In this document: in pieces, positions 38,837 through 47,855 of the stretch
Position numbering within the stretch: the first letter of the stretch is position 1
Layout of the letters: each line of letters opens with the position of its first letter
Source: Actinoallomurus spadix
GTDB taxonomy: Bacteria > Actinomycetota > Actinomycetes > Streptosporangiales > Streptosporangiaceae
Assembly: GCF_024055725.1 (NCBI RefSeq)
Contig: NZ_JAMXMX010000001.1
Span: 403,627 to 467,626, forward strand
Length of the DNA: 64,000 nt
Reading direction: 5' to 3'
The notes under the pieces: generated by a model
Database searches by the model: none
What the model saw: only the letters and a program-made list of their open reading frames with translations
What the model was told of the DNA's origin: nothing
Translations under genes and position numbers: made by a program

Positions 38837-39655
38837 ATGCGTTCGATCTCAAGTGGCCGCCACCATGCCACGTTCGAATTCGGCGAGCTGCAGGTGATCT
38901 CGTTGCGAGATGGGTACATCGACATGCCGCCGACACGGCTCCGCGACGAGGACGGGTGCGCGCTCACTGAACTGCCGGCCGCCGTCCCGCTGGTCGGCGG
39001 CAACCTGCGGCTGGCGGTCAACGCCTTCTTCGTCACCGACGGCACGCGGTCGGTTCTCATCGACACCGGCGCGTCCAACGCGTGGCACGACCCCACCATG
39101 GGATTGATCTACGACGCGCTCGACGAAGCGGGGATCGACCGCGCGCAGGTCACCGATGTGGCCATCACCCACAGGCACGTAGACCACGTGGGCGGCCTGA
39201 TCGCGCCGGACGGCTCAGAGGCGTTCGCCGGACTCGAGCGCGTGTGGATCGGCGCGGGCGACACCTCGGTGTTCACGGGCCGGCTCGAGCCGATCCGCGA
39301 CCGGGTCGTCCCCGTGTCGGAGCAGGTCGCGATCAACGACTGGACCACCGCGATCCCGACACCGGGCCACACACCCGGTCACATCGTCTACGAGGTCAGG
39401 AGCGGTGCCGGCCGCCTTCTCGTCTGGGGCGACACCATTCACGTTCCCACGCTCCAATTCGATCAGCCGAACGTGGCCTGGGAGTTCGACGGCGACCAGC
39501 CCCAGGCCCGCGCCGCGCGAGCGGCGCTCCTCGAGCGGCTGACCCGGCCACATCACTTCGTGGCCGGCGCCCACCTCGACTCACCCGGCATCGCCCGCGT
39601 CACCCCGTCCGGCGACGGTTATGCGCTGGAGTACCTCGCACCCCCGATCGGCTGA
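38837..39655 (+). CDS. Metallo-beta-lactamase-fold hydrolase
   Basis: 272 residues. The metal motif HRHVDH is at 112-117 (HxHxDH), H178 is in PGHTPGH and D199 in VWGDTIH, so the dinuclear site looks complete. The N-terminal FGELQVISLRDGYIDMP and NAFFVTDG strands resemble lactonase-like members (AttM/AiiB-like). Quorum-quenching or another lactone/ester substrate is possible. ATG 38837 follows CGGAGG by four bases. No signal peptide. Confidence 0.93.
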   Translation: MRSISSGRHHATFEFGELQVISLRDGYIDMPPTRLRDEDGCALTELPAAVPLVGGNLRLAVNAFFVTDGTRSVLIDTGASNAWHDPTMGLIYDALDEAGIDRAQVTDVAITHRHVDHVGGLIAPDGSEAFAGLERVWIGAGDTSVFTGRLEPIRDRVVPVSEQVAINDWTTAIPTPGHTPGHIVYEVRSGAGRLLVWGDTIHVPTLQFDQPNVAWEFDGDQPQARAARAALLERLTRPHHFVAGAHLDSPGIARVTPSGDGYALEYLAPPIG

Positions 39656-39701
39656 TCGAGCCTGCCGGCGGGGGTCCCGCGCGGGCGCCGGCCCGGCCGG
39701 G

Positions 39702-40535
39702 TCACCAGTGCGCGGGGCGGGCCGGCGCGGACGGCAGGCGTGTGGCGTCATCGCCGCGGGCCGCGTTGACCTGCGCCTGGGTCAGGAAGATCGCGCCGGT
39801 CAGGTCCGCTCCCCGCAGGTCGGTGTCGCGCAGGTCGGCGCCGATCAGGTCGGCCGTCCGCAGGTCGGCGTTCCGCAGGTCCGCGGCGATGAGGTAGGCG
39901 CCGCGCAGATCGGCGCCGCGAAGGTCCGCGCCGCGCAGCCGCGCCCCGATGAGGTCGGCGCCCCGGTGATTCTTCCGCCGGCCCGGCACCCCGGCTCGTA
40001 CGAGTTCGCTGGCGCGCGTCAGGAGCGGATTGACCCGGTCCCGCTGCGCGGCGACGTCCACGCCTGCCAGCTCCGCGGCGTCCGCGCGGGTGAGACGGTC
40101 GAGATCCGTCAGGGCCCGGCGCAGCTCACCGTGGACCGGGCGGGCGGCCGGCAGGGCGAGCGCCTCGGTCAGGTACCACAGGATCTCGTGGAGCTGCCGC
40201 ATGACGGCGAACACCGCGAACATCCGCCGTGCGGTGCCGGGCGACTCCCGCCAGTCCTGCCCGGCGAAGGTGACCTGGCAGACCTGCTGCCCGGCGCCGA
40301 AGCAGTCGAAGACGGTGCAGCCGGAGAAGCCCTTGCTCCGCAGGTCGGCGTGGATGCCACAGCGGAAGTCGGCGTTCAGGTTGGGGCAGGGCCGCCCGGC
40401 GTCCTTGTCGATGGCGAAGCCGGCCGAGGCCGCGAACGGCAGCGCCACGCAGCACAGCCCCTGGCATCGGCCGCAGTCGGCGCGCAGCTCCGAGCCGGCG
40501 GGGGTGAGCGGGATGGTCTGACGTTCGCGGGGCAA
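39702..40535 (-). CDS. Pentapeptide-repeat protein with N-terminal cysteine cluster
   Basis: 277 residues from a TTG start (40535) with GGAAG nine bases upstream; no ATG or GTG is available near. Cysteines at 21, 24, 28 and 29 (CGRCQGLCC) with further Cys at 50, 59, 73, 78 and 86 suggest a metal or iron-sulfur site. The C-terminal third (about 190-255) is a run of A(D/N)Lxx pentapeptides ([14 protein letters not shown]) that would fold as a short right-handed beta-helix. The fusion is uncommon. No partner gene is evident; the convergent neighbour is the lactamase-fold hydrolase. Confidence 0.85.
   Translation of the reverse strand: MPRERQTIPLTPAGSELRADCGRCQGLCCVALPFAASAGFAIDKDAGRPCPNLNADFRCGIHADLRSKGFSGCTVFDCFGAGQQVCQVTFAGQDWRESPGTARRMFAVFAVMRQLHEILWYLTEALALPAARPVHGELRRALTDLDRLTRADAAELAGVDVAAQRDRVNPLLTRASELVRAGVPGRRKNHRGADLIGARLRGADLRGADLRGAYLIAADLRNADLRTADLIGADLRDTDLRGADLTGAIFLTQAQVNAARGDDATRLPSAPARPAHW
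39785..39972. repeat. 15-base tandem repeats encoding the pentapeptides
   Basis: Units of the form CGCAGGTCGGCG (forward strand) recur every 15 bases with variation, about 12 times, encoding A(D/N)LRx. The repeat arises from the protein structure rather than a mobile sequence. Confidence 0.7.
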
Positions 40536-40722
40536 CGGCGTGTTCTTCCTGGTTCGGTTCGGCGCCGGGCGCGAGACCCGGCACGGACCTCGATTATCCG
40601 GTCCCGGGCGCCGTGCGATCGCCCGGGACCGGTCCCCGGGCGGCGTGTGACCGCCCGGGAGCAGGCGCCGGCGTCGTGCGATCACCCGGTACGGGTGCCG
40701 GGGCCCGCGTGCCGCGCAGCGT

Positions 40723-41916
40723 TCATAGGCGTTCGACGACGGTCGCGTTGGCGAGGCCGCCGGCCTCGCACATCGTCTGCAGCCCGTAGCGCCCGCCGCG
40801 CTGTTCAAGGACCGACAGCAGCGTGGTCATCAGCCGGGCGCCGCTGGCTCCCAGCGGGTGCCCCAGGGCGGTCGCCCCGCCGTTGACGTTGACCTTGGCC
40901 GGGTCGGTGCCGGTCTCGGCGAGCCAGGCGAGCACGACGCTGGTGAACGCCTCGTTGACCTCGAACGCGTCGATCTCCGCCAGGGACAGGCCCGCGCGGT
41001 CGAGGACCTTGCGCGTCGCGGGGATGACGCCGGTGAGCATGAGCAGCGGGTCGTCGCCGACCACGGCGAAGGAGTGCAGGCGGGCCCGGGGCCGCAGCCC
41101 GAGCCGCCGCGCGGTCTCGCTGCTGGTGATGAGCACGGCGGCGGCGCCGTCGTTGACCGGTGAGGAGTTGCCCGCGGTGACGCGCCAGTCGATGGCGGGG
41201 AAGCGCTCCTGCCAGATGCCGGCGCGGAACGCCGGCCGCAGGCCGGCCAGGATCTGCGGCGTCGTGCCCGGCCGTACGGACTCGTCATGGGTGACCGGTA
41301 CGAGCGTGCCGTCGGCCGCGGGCGCCTTGACGGGGGAGACCTCGCCGGCGAAGCGGCCCTCATCCCACGCCCGCGCGGCGCGGTGGTGGCTCTCGGCGGC
41401 GAAGGCGTCCAGCCGTTCCCGGGACAGGTTCCAGCGCTGGGTGATCAGCTCGGCGCTGACGCCCTGCGGTACGAGGCCGCCGGCGTACCGTTCGGCCACC
41501 CCCGCGCCGAGGAAGTCGCGTCCGGCGGTCTGGCTGCCGATCGGCACGCGGCTCATCGACTCGACGCCGGAGGCGATCACCACGTCGTACGCGCCGCTGA
41601 TCACGCCCTGGGCGGCGAAGTGGATCGCCTGCTGGCTGCTGCCGCACTGACGGTCCACCGTGACGGCGGGCACCGACTCCGGCAGCCCGGCCGCCAGCGC
41701 CGCCCACCGCGCGGTGTTGCCGCTCTGCTCGCCGATCTGGCCGACGGCTCCGCTGATGACGTCGTCCACGGCGGCCGGGTCGATGCCGGTGCGTTCCAGC
41801 AGCGACCGGATCGCGTGCGCGTGCAGGTCGACGGGGTGCATCCCCGACAGGGCGCCGCCCGGTTTGCCCTTGCCGATCGGCGTGCGGACCGCGTCGACGA
41901 TGACCGCGTCGTTCAT
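40723..41916 (-). CDS. Acetyl-CoA acetyltransferase (thiolase)
   Basis: 397 residues. Nucleophile C91 in [10 protein letters not shown]353 in [10 protein letters not shown] and the second cysteine C383 in MCEAGG are all present. It is a degradative or biosynthetic thiolase acting on acyl-CoA; the typical 390-400 length fits. ATG 41916 follows GAGGAGAAG. The HxlR regulator is divergent across 155 bases and is the probable controller. No other beta-oxidation genes are nearby. Confidence 0.95.
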   Translation of the reverse strand: MNDAVIVDAVRTPIGKGKPGGALSGMHPVDLHAHAIRSLLERTGIDPAAVDDVISGAVGQIGEQSGNTARWAALAAGLPESVPAVTVDRQCGSSQQAIHFAAQGVISGAYDVVIASGVESMSRVPIGSQTAGRDFLGAGVAERYAGGLVPQGVSAELITQRWNLSRERLDAFAAESHHRAARAWDEGRFAGEVSPVKAPAADGTLVPVTHDESVRPGTTPQILAGLRPAFRAGIWQERFPAIDWRVTAGNSSPVNDGAAAVLITSSETARRLGLRPRARLHSFAVVGDDPLLMLTGVIPATRKVLDRAGLSLAEIDAFEVNEAFTSVVLAWLAETGTDPAKVNVNGGATALGHPLGASGARLMTTLLSVLEQRGGRYGLQTMCEAGGLANATVVERL

Positions 41917-41967
41917 GAGCCTTCTCCTCACTCGCCACGACTGCTACTGACGGGTATAGCGTGCAAA

Positions 41968-41982
41968 GTTGGATTTCACAAC
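41968..41982. promoter_or_regulatory. GTTG-N7-CAAC dyad between thiolase and HxlR genes
   Basis: A small perfect dyad in the divergent space, AT-rich relative to its surroundings, with a TATAGC box just to its left. Candidate HxlR site. Confidence 0.35.
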
Positions 41983-42071
41983 CCAGTGGTCGCGGGCGTC
42001 GCCGCACCGGGGTAGGTTGGTCTTCAGGACCGGCCGGTGCGCCGGCGGCGCCGAGCGAGGAGGGCAGCCCC

Positions 42072-42509
42072 GTGGCCGTACGCGGCCGTCAGTGTTCGAT
42101 CGCCGACGCGCTGGCCGTGATCGGCGAGAAGTGGAGCCTGCTCGCCCTGCGCGAGATCCTGCTCGGCGAGCGGCGGTTCGACCAGATCGCCCGCAACACC
42201 GGCGCCAGCCGCGACATCCTCGCCGCGCGGCTGCGGACGCTGGTCGCGGCCGGGGTACTGACCAGACGCCAGTACGAAGCGCACCCGCCGCGCTATGAGT
42301 ACGTGCCCACCGAGGCCGGGCGGGCGCTCCAGCCCATCCTGCTGAACCTGATGGACTGGGGCGACCGGTACGTCACCGACGGCCCGCCGCCGACGGTCTG
42401 GCGGCACTCCTGCGGAGCCGACCTGCACCCCGAGACGGTGTGCGCCCACTGCGGCGAGCCGGTGACGGAGGAAGGTCTCAGCGCGGTCCGCCTCGGCCCC
42501 GTACGGTGA
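42072..42509 (+). CDS. HxlR-family transcriptional regulator
   Basis: 145 residues. CSIADALAVIGEKWSLLALR is the standard HxlR opening, with FDQIARNTGASRDILAARL as recognition region and the wing YEAHPPRYEYVPT. The C-terminus carries two Cys pairs (CGADLHPETVCAHCGE) that may bind zinc, a known extension in actinobacteria. GTG 42072 is preceded by GAGGAGGG. Divergent from the thiolase gene. Confidence 0.94.
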   Translation: MAVRGRQCSIADALAVIGEKWSLLALREILLGERRFDQIARNTGASRDILAARLRTLVAAGVLTRRQYEAHPPRYEYVPTEAGRALQPILLNLMDWGDRYVTDGPPPTVWRHSCGADLHPETVCAHCGEPVTEEGLSAVRLGPVR

Positions 42510-42608
42510 CGGCGGCTCGCGTTCCGTCGCCGGTGCGACCGGCCCTCCACTCGGGGCCGTGCGACCAGCCGCCACCGCAGGCGTCCGTCCCGCTTGACCT
42601 CTTGCGCG

Positions 42609-43210
42609 TCAGTCCGGCAGCCAGTGCAGCTCGTGCGCCAGGGCTTTGGCGACGGCACGGATGCGGCGGTGCAGCGGCGACTGCTCGCGTGGGAGGACCA
42701 GGTGGATCGTCAAGCTGGGCGCGCCCCGCAGCGGTCGCCAGGTGAGACCGGCCGGTTGTACCGTGACCGCGGCCTCTCCGGCCGGGGCGAGGGTGACCCC
42801 GTCGCGCAGGTCGCGCTGAGACATGTCGAAAGAGACCGCGGGCGTGTGGAATCGGGGGTGTGGCCGGGTGTCTCGGAACAGTGCGGACAGCTGATCGTGG
42901 ATCACGGGGTTGGCCGCACGGTCCGGGAGTCGCAGCGGATACGCGGCCGCGTCGGCGATCTCGATCTCCGGATTTTCGGCCAGCGGATGGTGCTGCGCCA
43001 GCTGGACCCCGATGCGCGCACGCCGCAGCAGGAACCGGCGCACGCCACTGCCCGGCTGTTCACCGCGGGTGATCCCGGCGTCGATGCGGCCGTCGCCGAC
43101 CGCGGGGAGATCTCCGGTGTCGCCATCGGGACCGCGCCGACCTCGAGTCCGCTGTTGCCGCGAATCAGCCTGTCCACCAGGGCCGGTACCATCCCGTACC
43201 GGTCTTTCCC
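42609..43210 (-). pseudogene. Decayed LysR-family regulator lacking its HTH
   Basis: One frame reads MVPALVDRLIRGNSGLEVG, the start of a LysR effector domain; another continues DGRIDAGITRGEQ, then RRARIGVQLAQHHPLAEN and the end LHRRIRAVAKALAHELHWL. At least one frameshift separates them near 43080-43110, and no HTH is found upstream. The remaining half cannot bind DNA. Located between the HxlR gene and the DUF1330 gene. Confidence 0.75.
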
Positions 43211-43338
43211 TCGATCGCACATCAAGCCCTAACCTGCGCATATGACGATTCAACCGACCGCAATACCCGTCGCTTGGATCGACCGATCTGAGGGCCGATT
43301 CGAAGCCGGACGCGTCCGGCCGAACACAGGAGGTTTCC

Positions 43339-43632
43339 ATGGCTAAGGGCTACTGGGTCAGTGTCTACCCCGCCATTTCCGACCCTGAGGAGCTGACCGC
43401 CTACGGCGAGCTGGCCCGTCCGGCCGTCCAGGCCGGGGGCGGGCGCGTCCTGTCCCGTGGCGGTCGAGTCGTCGCCCATGAGGCCGGAATCACGCAACGC
43501 GTCGTTCTGGTGGAGTTCGACAGCTTTGAACAGGCCGTCGCGGCATACGAGAGCGAGGCATACCAGAAGGCGCTGGTCGCCCTCCCCGACGGCGTCGAGC
43601 GCGACTTCCGCATCGTCGAAGGCATCGACTGA
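43339..43632 (+). CDS. DUF1330 domain protein
   Basis: 97 residues: GYWVSVYPAISDPEELTAYG, RVVLVEFDSFEQAVAAYES and DFRIVEGID match the dimeric alpha-beta barrel family DUF1330, full length. ATG 43339 has AGGAGG six bases upstream. The family is often near LysR regulators and oxidoreductases; the decayed LysR on its left may have been its regulator. The biochemical function is unknown. Confidence 0.93.
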   Translation: MAKGYWVSVYPAISDPEELTAYGELARPAVQAGGGRVLSRGGRVVAHEAGITQRVVLVEFDSFEQAVAAYESEAYQKALVALPDGVERDFRIVEGID

Positions 43633-43727
43633 CCTAGGTCCAGGCGGATCTTCACCGAAGATCCACCATCTCGGTTTCCGCTGGTGCATGTCAGGCGTTG
43701 TGCAGCGGCGATGGACGGCGAGGCGCG

Positions 43728-44591
43728 TCAGAGGCGTGTGGCCGTGCGGATCAGCCCGGCGAGGGCGAGGGAGCGGCTGTGCGCGGGCCAGGCGATGTGG
43801 GTGACGACGGGAGGTGCGTCGGTCAAAGGGACGGCGGCGTGCTCGGCCCACAGCCAGGCGCGGGCCGACTCGGGGAAGACGGCCACGGTGCGTCCGAGGG
43901 CGATCAGCTGGGCCAGCTGCGTCTGGTCGTGGATCTCGGGGCCCGGGCCGGGTGGGTACACGCCGTCGCGGGACCAGCGGGCGAGCGGAAGATCGGGGAT
44001 GTCGCTGACGTCGGCCAGGGACAAGGTGCTCCGCGCGGCGAGCGGATGCCCGGCGGGCAGGATGGCGACCTGCCCCTCGGTCATCAGTTCCTCGCTGTCG
44101 AACCCGGCGAGGGAGTTGAACGGCGTGTGCATGAGCGCCACGTCGGCGCGGCCGTCGCGCAGCATCCCTTCCTGCTCACACGTGCCGCTCGGCAGCACCT
44201 CGATCTCGGCGGCGTCGGGCTCGGCCGCGTAGGCGTCGAGGAGCTTGTGCAGCAGCTCGTGAAACGCGCCGGCCTTCACCGCCAGCACCAGGCGGTTGCG
44301 GGGGCCGCCCGAGCTGTCGGCGCCACCGGCGCGACGGGTGCGGCGAGCGGCGGCGGTGGCCGCGTCGAGGGCGGCGCGGCCCTCGTGCAGCAGCATCTCT
44401 CCGGCGCCGGTCAGGGAGACGCCGCGGCGGTTGCGTTCCAGCAGACGGACGCCGAGGCGCCGCTCGAGCTGCTGGATCGCCCGGGACAGCGGTGGCTGGG
44501 CCATGCCGAGGCGCTCGGCGGCACGGCCGAAGTGCAGTTCCTCTGCGACGGCTATGAAGTACCTCAGCTCGCGGGTCTCCAAGTCGTCCAT
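43728..44591 (-). CDS. LysR-family transcriptional regulator
   Basis: 287 residues. The HTH LRYFIAVAEELHFGRAAERL and QPPLSRAIQQLERRLGVRLLER is textbook, followed by an effector domain with ALMHTPFNSLAGFDSEELM and GRTVAVFPESAR. ATG 44591 stands six bases after TATGCT on the reverse strand, indicating a leaderless message. A small dyad ATACC-N5-GGTAT overlaps the promoter, consistent with self-control. Divergent from the aldo/keto reductase, its probable target. Confidence 0.95.
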   Translation of the reverse strand: MDDLETRELRYFIAVAEELHFGRAAERLGMAQPPLSRAIQQLERRLGVRLLERNRRGVSLTGAGEMLLHEGRAALDAATAAARRTRRAGGADSSGGPRNRLVLAVKAGAFHELLHKLLDAYAAEPDAAEIEVLPSGTCEQEGMLRDGRADVALMHTPFNSLAGFDSEELMTEGQVAILPAGHPLAARSTLSLADVSDIPDLPLARWSRDGVYPPGPGPEIHDQTQLAQLIALGRTVAVFPESARAWLWAEHAAVPLTDAPPVVTHIAWPAHSRSLALAGLIRTATRL

Positions 44592-44597
44592 GGCCAC

Positions 44598-44626
44598 AGC
44601 ATAGCCCGGTGATACCTACCGGGTAT
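44598..44626 (-). promoter_or_regulatory. Leaderless promoter and ATACC-N5-GGTAT dyad of the LysR gene
   Basis: TATGCT (reverse strand 44603-44598) is six bases from the start codon. ATACC (44612-44616) and GGTAT (44622-44626) form a T-N11-A type dyad as used by LysR proteins. Confidence 0.5.
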
Positions 44627-44684
44627 GACAGGGCACTGGATCGGTATTGGCTGCGCGGCTCGTCCGCGAGCCAGCATCGACGGC

Positions 44685-45566
44685 ATGAGCGAAACCGTGA
44701 ACACGCCCTCGTCACTGACCGGTGGAACCTGGACCCTGGGCGACCTGACCGTCACCCGGGTCGGCTACGGCGCCATGCAGCTCGCCGGCCCCGGAGTGAT
44801 GGGCCCGCCCGCTGATCACGACGGCGCGCTCGCCGTCCTGCGCGAGGCCGTCGGCCTCGGCATCACCCACATCGACACCGCCGACGCCTACGGGCCGCAC
44901 ATCACCAACCGGCTGATCCGCGAGGCGCTGCACCCCTATCCCGCGTCGCTGCACCTCGTGACCAAGGTCGGCGCGACCCGGGACGAGCAGGGAGGCTGGC
45001 CCCCGGCCCGCAAGCCCGACGACCTGCGCCGGGCCGTCGACCACAACCTGGAGAACCTCGGCCTCGAGACGCTGGACGTGGTCAACCTCCGGCTCGGCGA
45101 CGCCCAGGGCCCCCAGCCCGGCTCGGTCGCCGAGGCGTTCGAGACCCTCGTCGAACTCCAGCGGCAGGGCCTGATCCGGCACCTCGGCGTGAGCAACGCG
45201 ACGGCCGAGCAGGTCGCCGAGGCACGCGCCATCGCGCCGATCGTGTGCGTGCAGAACATGTACAACCTCGCCCACCGCCAGGATGACGAGCTGATCGACG
45301 AGCTCGCCGAGCAGGGCATCGCCTACGTGCCCTTCTTCCCGCTCGGCGGCTTCACCCCACTGCAGTCCTCGGCGCTCACGGCCGTGGCCTCCCGGCTGGA
45401 CGCCACGCCGATGTCGGTCGCCCTGGCCTGGCTGCTGCGGCGGTCGCCGAACATTCTGCTGATCCCCGGCACCTCGTCGGTGGCACACCTGCGCGAGAAC
45501 GTCGCCGGCGCGGGACTCCCGCTCTCCGACGAGGATCTCGCCGAACTGGACAAGATCGGCCGCTAG
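44685..45566 (+). CDS. Aldo/keto reductase
   Basis: 293 residues with the TIM-barrel AKR pattern: D64 and Y69 (HIDTADAYG) and K94 (VTKVG) of the catalytic tetrad are present, but the His is replaced by Arg (VVNLRLGD, R136), as I recall for a branch of actinobacterial AKRs. NADPH-binding end: LIPGTSSVAHLRENV. Whether it reduces aldehydes efficiently is uncertain because the His helps proton transfer. ATG 44685 is chosen; the longer upstream frame overlaps the promoter. Divergent from LysR; ends at a strong hairpin. Confidence 0.93.
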   Translation: MSETVNTPSSLTGGTWTLGDLTVTRVGYGAMQLAGPGVMGPPADHDGALAVLREAVGLGITHIDTADAYGPHITNRLIREALHPYPASLHLVTKVGATRDEQGGWPPARKPDDLRRAVDHNLENLGLETLDVVNLRLGDAQGPQPGSVAEAFETLVELQRQGLIRHLGVSNATAEQVAEARAIAPIVCVQNMYNLAHRQDDELIDELAEQGIAYVPFFPLGGFTPLQSSALTAVASRLDATPMSVALAWLLRRSPNILLIPGTSSVAHLRENVAGAGLPLSDEDLAELDKIGR

Positions 45567-45773
45567 GTGTCCTGAGTGACATCGGGCTTCGGCCGGCCAG
45601 GGAACCCGTTGGCGGTGCCGTGATGGGGGCGTCGTCCGGGGTGACGCCGTGCCGGTCCTGCACCGGGCAGGCGCCCTCCGGCTCGACGGTGCGTGATCAC
45701 CACCGGAAACGGGTTCCGTCTCGTGGAGGTGATGGGCCCGCCGCCGGGTGGAGGCCCGGCTCCCCGGCCGGTC

Positions 45774-45807
45774 CCGCTCCGCCGACCGCATGGGCTCGGC
45801 GGAGCGG
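45774..45807. terminator. Convergent hairpin terminator
   Basis: CCGCTCCGCCGA (45774-45785) pairs exactly with TCGGCGGAGCGG (45796-45807) across 10 bases, between the convergent reductase and lectin genes. The rest of 45567-45860 holds nothing I can support. Confidence 0.65.
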
Positions 45808-45860
45808 AACTCGGCCTTCCCTGGAGGAGCCGGGCGGGCTGCTCCGGCCGGGAGCCAGGG

Positions 45861-46619
45861 TCAGAAGAGGGGGAGGCTCGGCGGTTGGTAGTTGTCGGTG
45901 CCGGTCGCCCAGAGCGGGCCGCCGTCAGCGGCGTAGATCACCAGGTTCTTGTCGGCCTGGAGGACGAGCCTCGCCCCGGGGTTGCCGTCCGTTCCGGACG
46001 CCCAGACCGGATTGCCGTCACGGTCGTAGACCACGAGGTTGCCGTCGGGCTGGAACACGGCGCGGCCCCCGCGGGCGCGCGGCCCCGTGCTCCACAACGG
46101 GCCGCGGTCGCCGACCAGTGAGAGGATGCCCGCCTGGTCCATGGAGAGGGCGAGGTTCTTCGTCTTAACCCCGCCTGGATAGCGGTTCCCGTACGTCCCG
46201 AAGGAGAACTCGTGCGGGGCCAGGACCACGAGGGCGTCCGGGCCGGACCCGTCCGGTTTCTCCGGCCCGGCCAGTTGCGGCCCGGGGGCCATCTCGCGCG
46301 TGAGGTCGTCGGGGGATGGATAGGATACGAGCTCGATGCCCGTCGGCGCCTGTCCGCCGCCGAACGTCGACGAGGTCCGGCTCGCCGTGTCGCGATGGGA
46401 TCCGGTTCCGGTCAGCAGGATCACACCGGTCAGCAGGGCGATACCGCCGGCCGCCGCGGCCGCGAGGACCGGACGCCTCGCGATCGGCCGCACCGGCGAG
46501 GGCCCACGGCCCACGCCGCGGCCGGGCGGCTCATTCCCCCCCGCGAGGAAGCCGGGACCCGGCGTCGGATCCCCGGCCGTGCCAGGGCGTCCGGCAGGGT
46601 GGATCGTTTCTTTTTTCAT
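45861..46619 (-). CDS. Membrane-anchored bulb-type (mannose-binding) lectin domain protein
   Basis: 252 residues. A 50-residue basic, Pro/Gly-rich cytoplasmic start, a transmembrane helix at about 50-70, then an outer domain (153-245) with the bulb-lectin beta-prism pattern: ALSMDQAGILSLV, QPDGNLVVY (190-198) and QADKNLVIY (221-229), each followed by a LW or VW pair. Two QxDxNxVxY sugar sites are intact; the third is degenerate. It probably binds carbohydrate at the cell surface. ATG 46619 has no clear SD. Divergent from the LLM gene. Confidence 0.87.
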   Translation of the reverse strand: MKKETIHPAGRPGTAGDPTPGPGFLAGGNEPPGRGVGRGPSPVRPIARRPVLAAAAAGGIALLTGVILLTGTGSHRDTASRTSSTFGGGQAPTGIELVSYPSPDDLTREMAPGPQLAGPEKPDGSGPDALVVLAPHEFSFGTYGNRYPGGVKTKNLALSMDQAGILSLVGDRGPLWSTGPRARGGRAVFQPDGNLVVYDRDGNPVWASGTDGNPGARLVLQADKNLVIYAADGGPLWATGTDNYQPPSLPLF

Positions 46620-46720
46620 GATCCATATTCAATCGCGGCGCGAGCACCTGGCAAAGGCCGCCGACGGTTGTGCCGGTGACCGTCCGGCGAATTCGTGGTG
46701 ACCGAACCGTTCACGGTAAA

Positions 46721-46734
46721 GTTGAATATTCAAC
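46721..46734. promoter_or_regulatory. Perfect 14-bp palindrome upstream of the LLM gene
   Basis: GTTGAATATTCAAC is self-complementary and 20 bases before ATG 46755. It resembles MarR/OhrR-type sites, but no MarR gene is adjacent. ATATTCAA recurs at 46625-46632, next to the divergent lectin start. Confidence 0.55.
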
Positions 46735-46754
46735 CAGCAGGGAAGGGTCGCGTC

Positions 46755-47855
46755 ATGCAGTTCGGGATCTTCACGGTCGGCGACGTCACGCCCGATCCGA
46801 CCACCGGCAGGACGCCGAGTGAGCACGAGCGGATCACGGCGATGGTGAGGATCGCGCTGAAGGCCGAGGAGGTCGGCCTGGACGTGTTCGCCACCGGCGA
46901 GCACCACAACCCGCCGTTCGTGCCCTCGTCCCCGACGACGATGCTGGGCCACATCGCGGCGCGGACCGAACGGCTGATCCTGTCGACCGCGACCACGCTG
47001 ATCACCACCAACGATCCGGTGAAGATCGCCGAGGACTTCGCGATGCTCCAGCACCTGGCCGGCGGGCGCGTCGACCTGATGCTGGGCCGCGGCAACACCG
47101 GTCCGGTCTACCCCTGGTTCGGCCAGGACATCCGCCAGGGCGTCCCCCTGGCCATCGAGAACTACGCGCTGCTGCACCGGCTGTGGCGCGAGGACGTCGT
47201 CGACTGGAAGGGCCGCTTCCGCACCCCGTTGCAGGGGTTCACCAGCACGCCCCGGCCCCTGGACGGGATCCCGCCGTTCGTCTGGCACGGCTCGATCCGC
47301 AGCCCTGAGATCGCCGAGCAGGCCGCCTACTACGGCGACGGCTTCTTCGCCAACAACATCTTCTGGCCCAAGGAGCACTTCCAGCGGCTCATCGGCCTGT
47401 ACCGGGAGCGCTACGCCCACTATGGCCACGGCACCCCTGAACAGGCGATCGTCGGCCTGGGCGGGCAGGTGTTCATGCGCCGGAACTCCCAGGACGCCGT
47501 ACGCGAGTTCCGTCCCTACTTCGACAACGCCCCCGTGTACGGGCACGGCCCGTCGCTGGAGGAGTTCATGGACGAGACGCCGCTGACCGTCGGCAGCCCC
47601 CAGCAGGTCATCGACAAGACCCTGACCTTCCGCGAGCACTTCGGGGACTACCAGCGCCAGCTGTTCCTCATCGACCACGCAGGGCTGCCCCTCAAGACGG
47701 TCCTGGAGCAGCTGGACCTGCTCGGCGAGGAGGTCGTCCCGGTACTGCGCAAGGAGTTCGCCGCGCGCCGGCCCGCCGGGGTTCCCGACGCGCCCACCCA
47801 CGCCTCACTGCTGGCCGCCCGCGACACCGAGACCCCGGCGGAGACGGCCCGATGA
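46755..47855 (+). CDS. LLM-class flavin-dependent oxidoreductase
   Basis: 366 residues with the luciferase-like barrel: MQFGIFTVGDV, GLDVFATGEHHNPPFV, LMLGRGNTGPVYPWFG and YYGDGFFANNIFWPKEHF. It belongs to the group (CE1758-like) that pairs with a dedicated FMN reductase, which here overlaps its stop by four bases (ATGA). The complex would hydroxylate a substrate using reduced FMN from the partner. ATG 46755 follows GGGAAGGG. An upstream palindrome suggests repression. Confidence 0.95.
   Translation: MQFGIFTVGDVTPDPTTGRTPSEHERITAMVRIALKAEEVGLDVFATGEHHNPPFVPSSPTTMLGHIAARTERLILSTATTLITTNDPVKIAEDFAMLQHLAGGRVDLMLGRGNTGPVYPWFGQDIRQGVPLAIENYALLHRLWREDVVDWKGRFRTPLQGFTSTPRPLDGIPPFVWHGSIRSPEIAEQAAYYGDGFFANNIFWPKEHFQRLIGLYRERYAHYGHGTPEQAIVGLGGQVFMRRNSQDAVREFRPYFDNAPVYGHGPSLEEFMDETPLTVGSPQQVIDKTLTFREHFGDYQRQLFLIDHAGLPLKTVLEQLDLLGEEVVPVLRKEFAARRPAGVPDAPTHASLLAARDTETPAETAR

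Noticed and set aside
39785..39972. CRISPR-like repeat array
   Set aside because: The 15-base period lies inside a coding frame and encodes pentapeptide repeats; no spacers.
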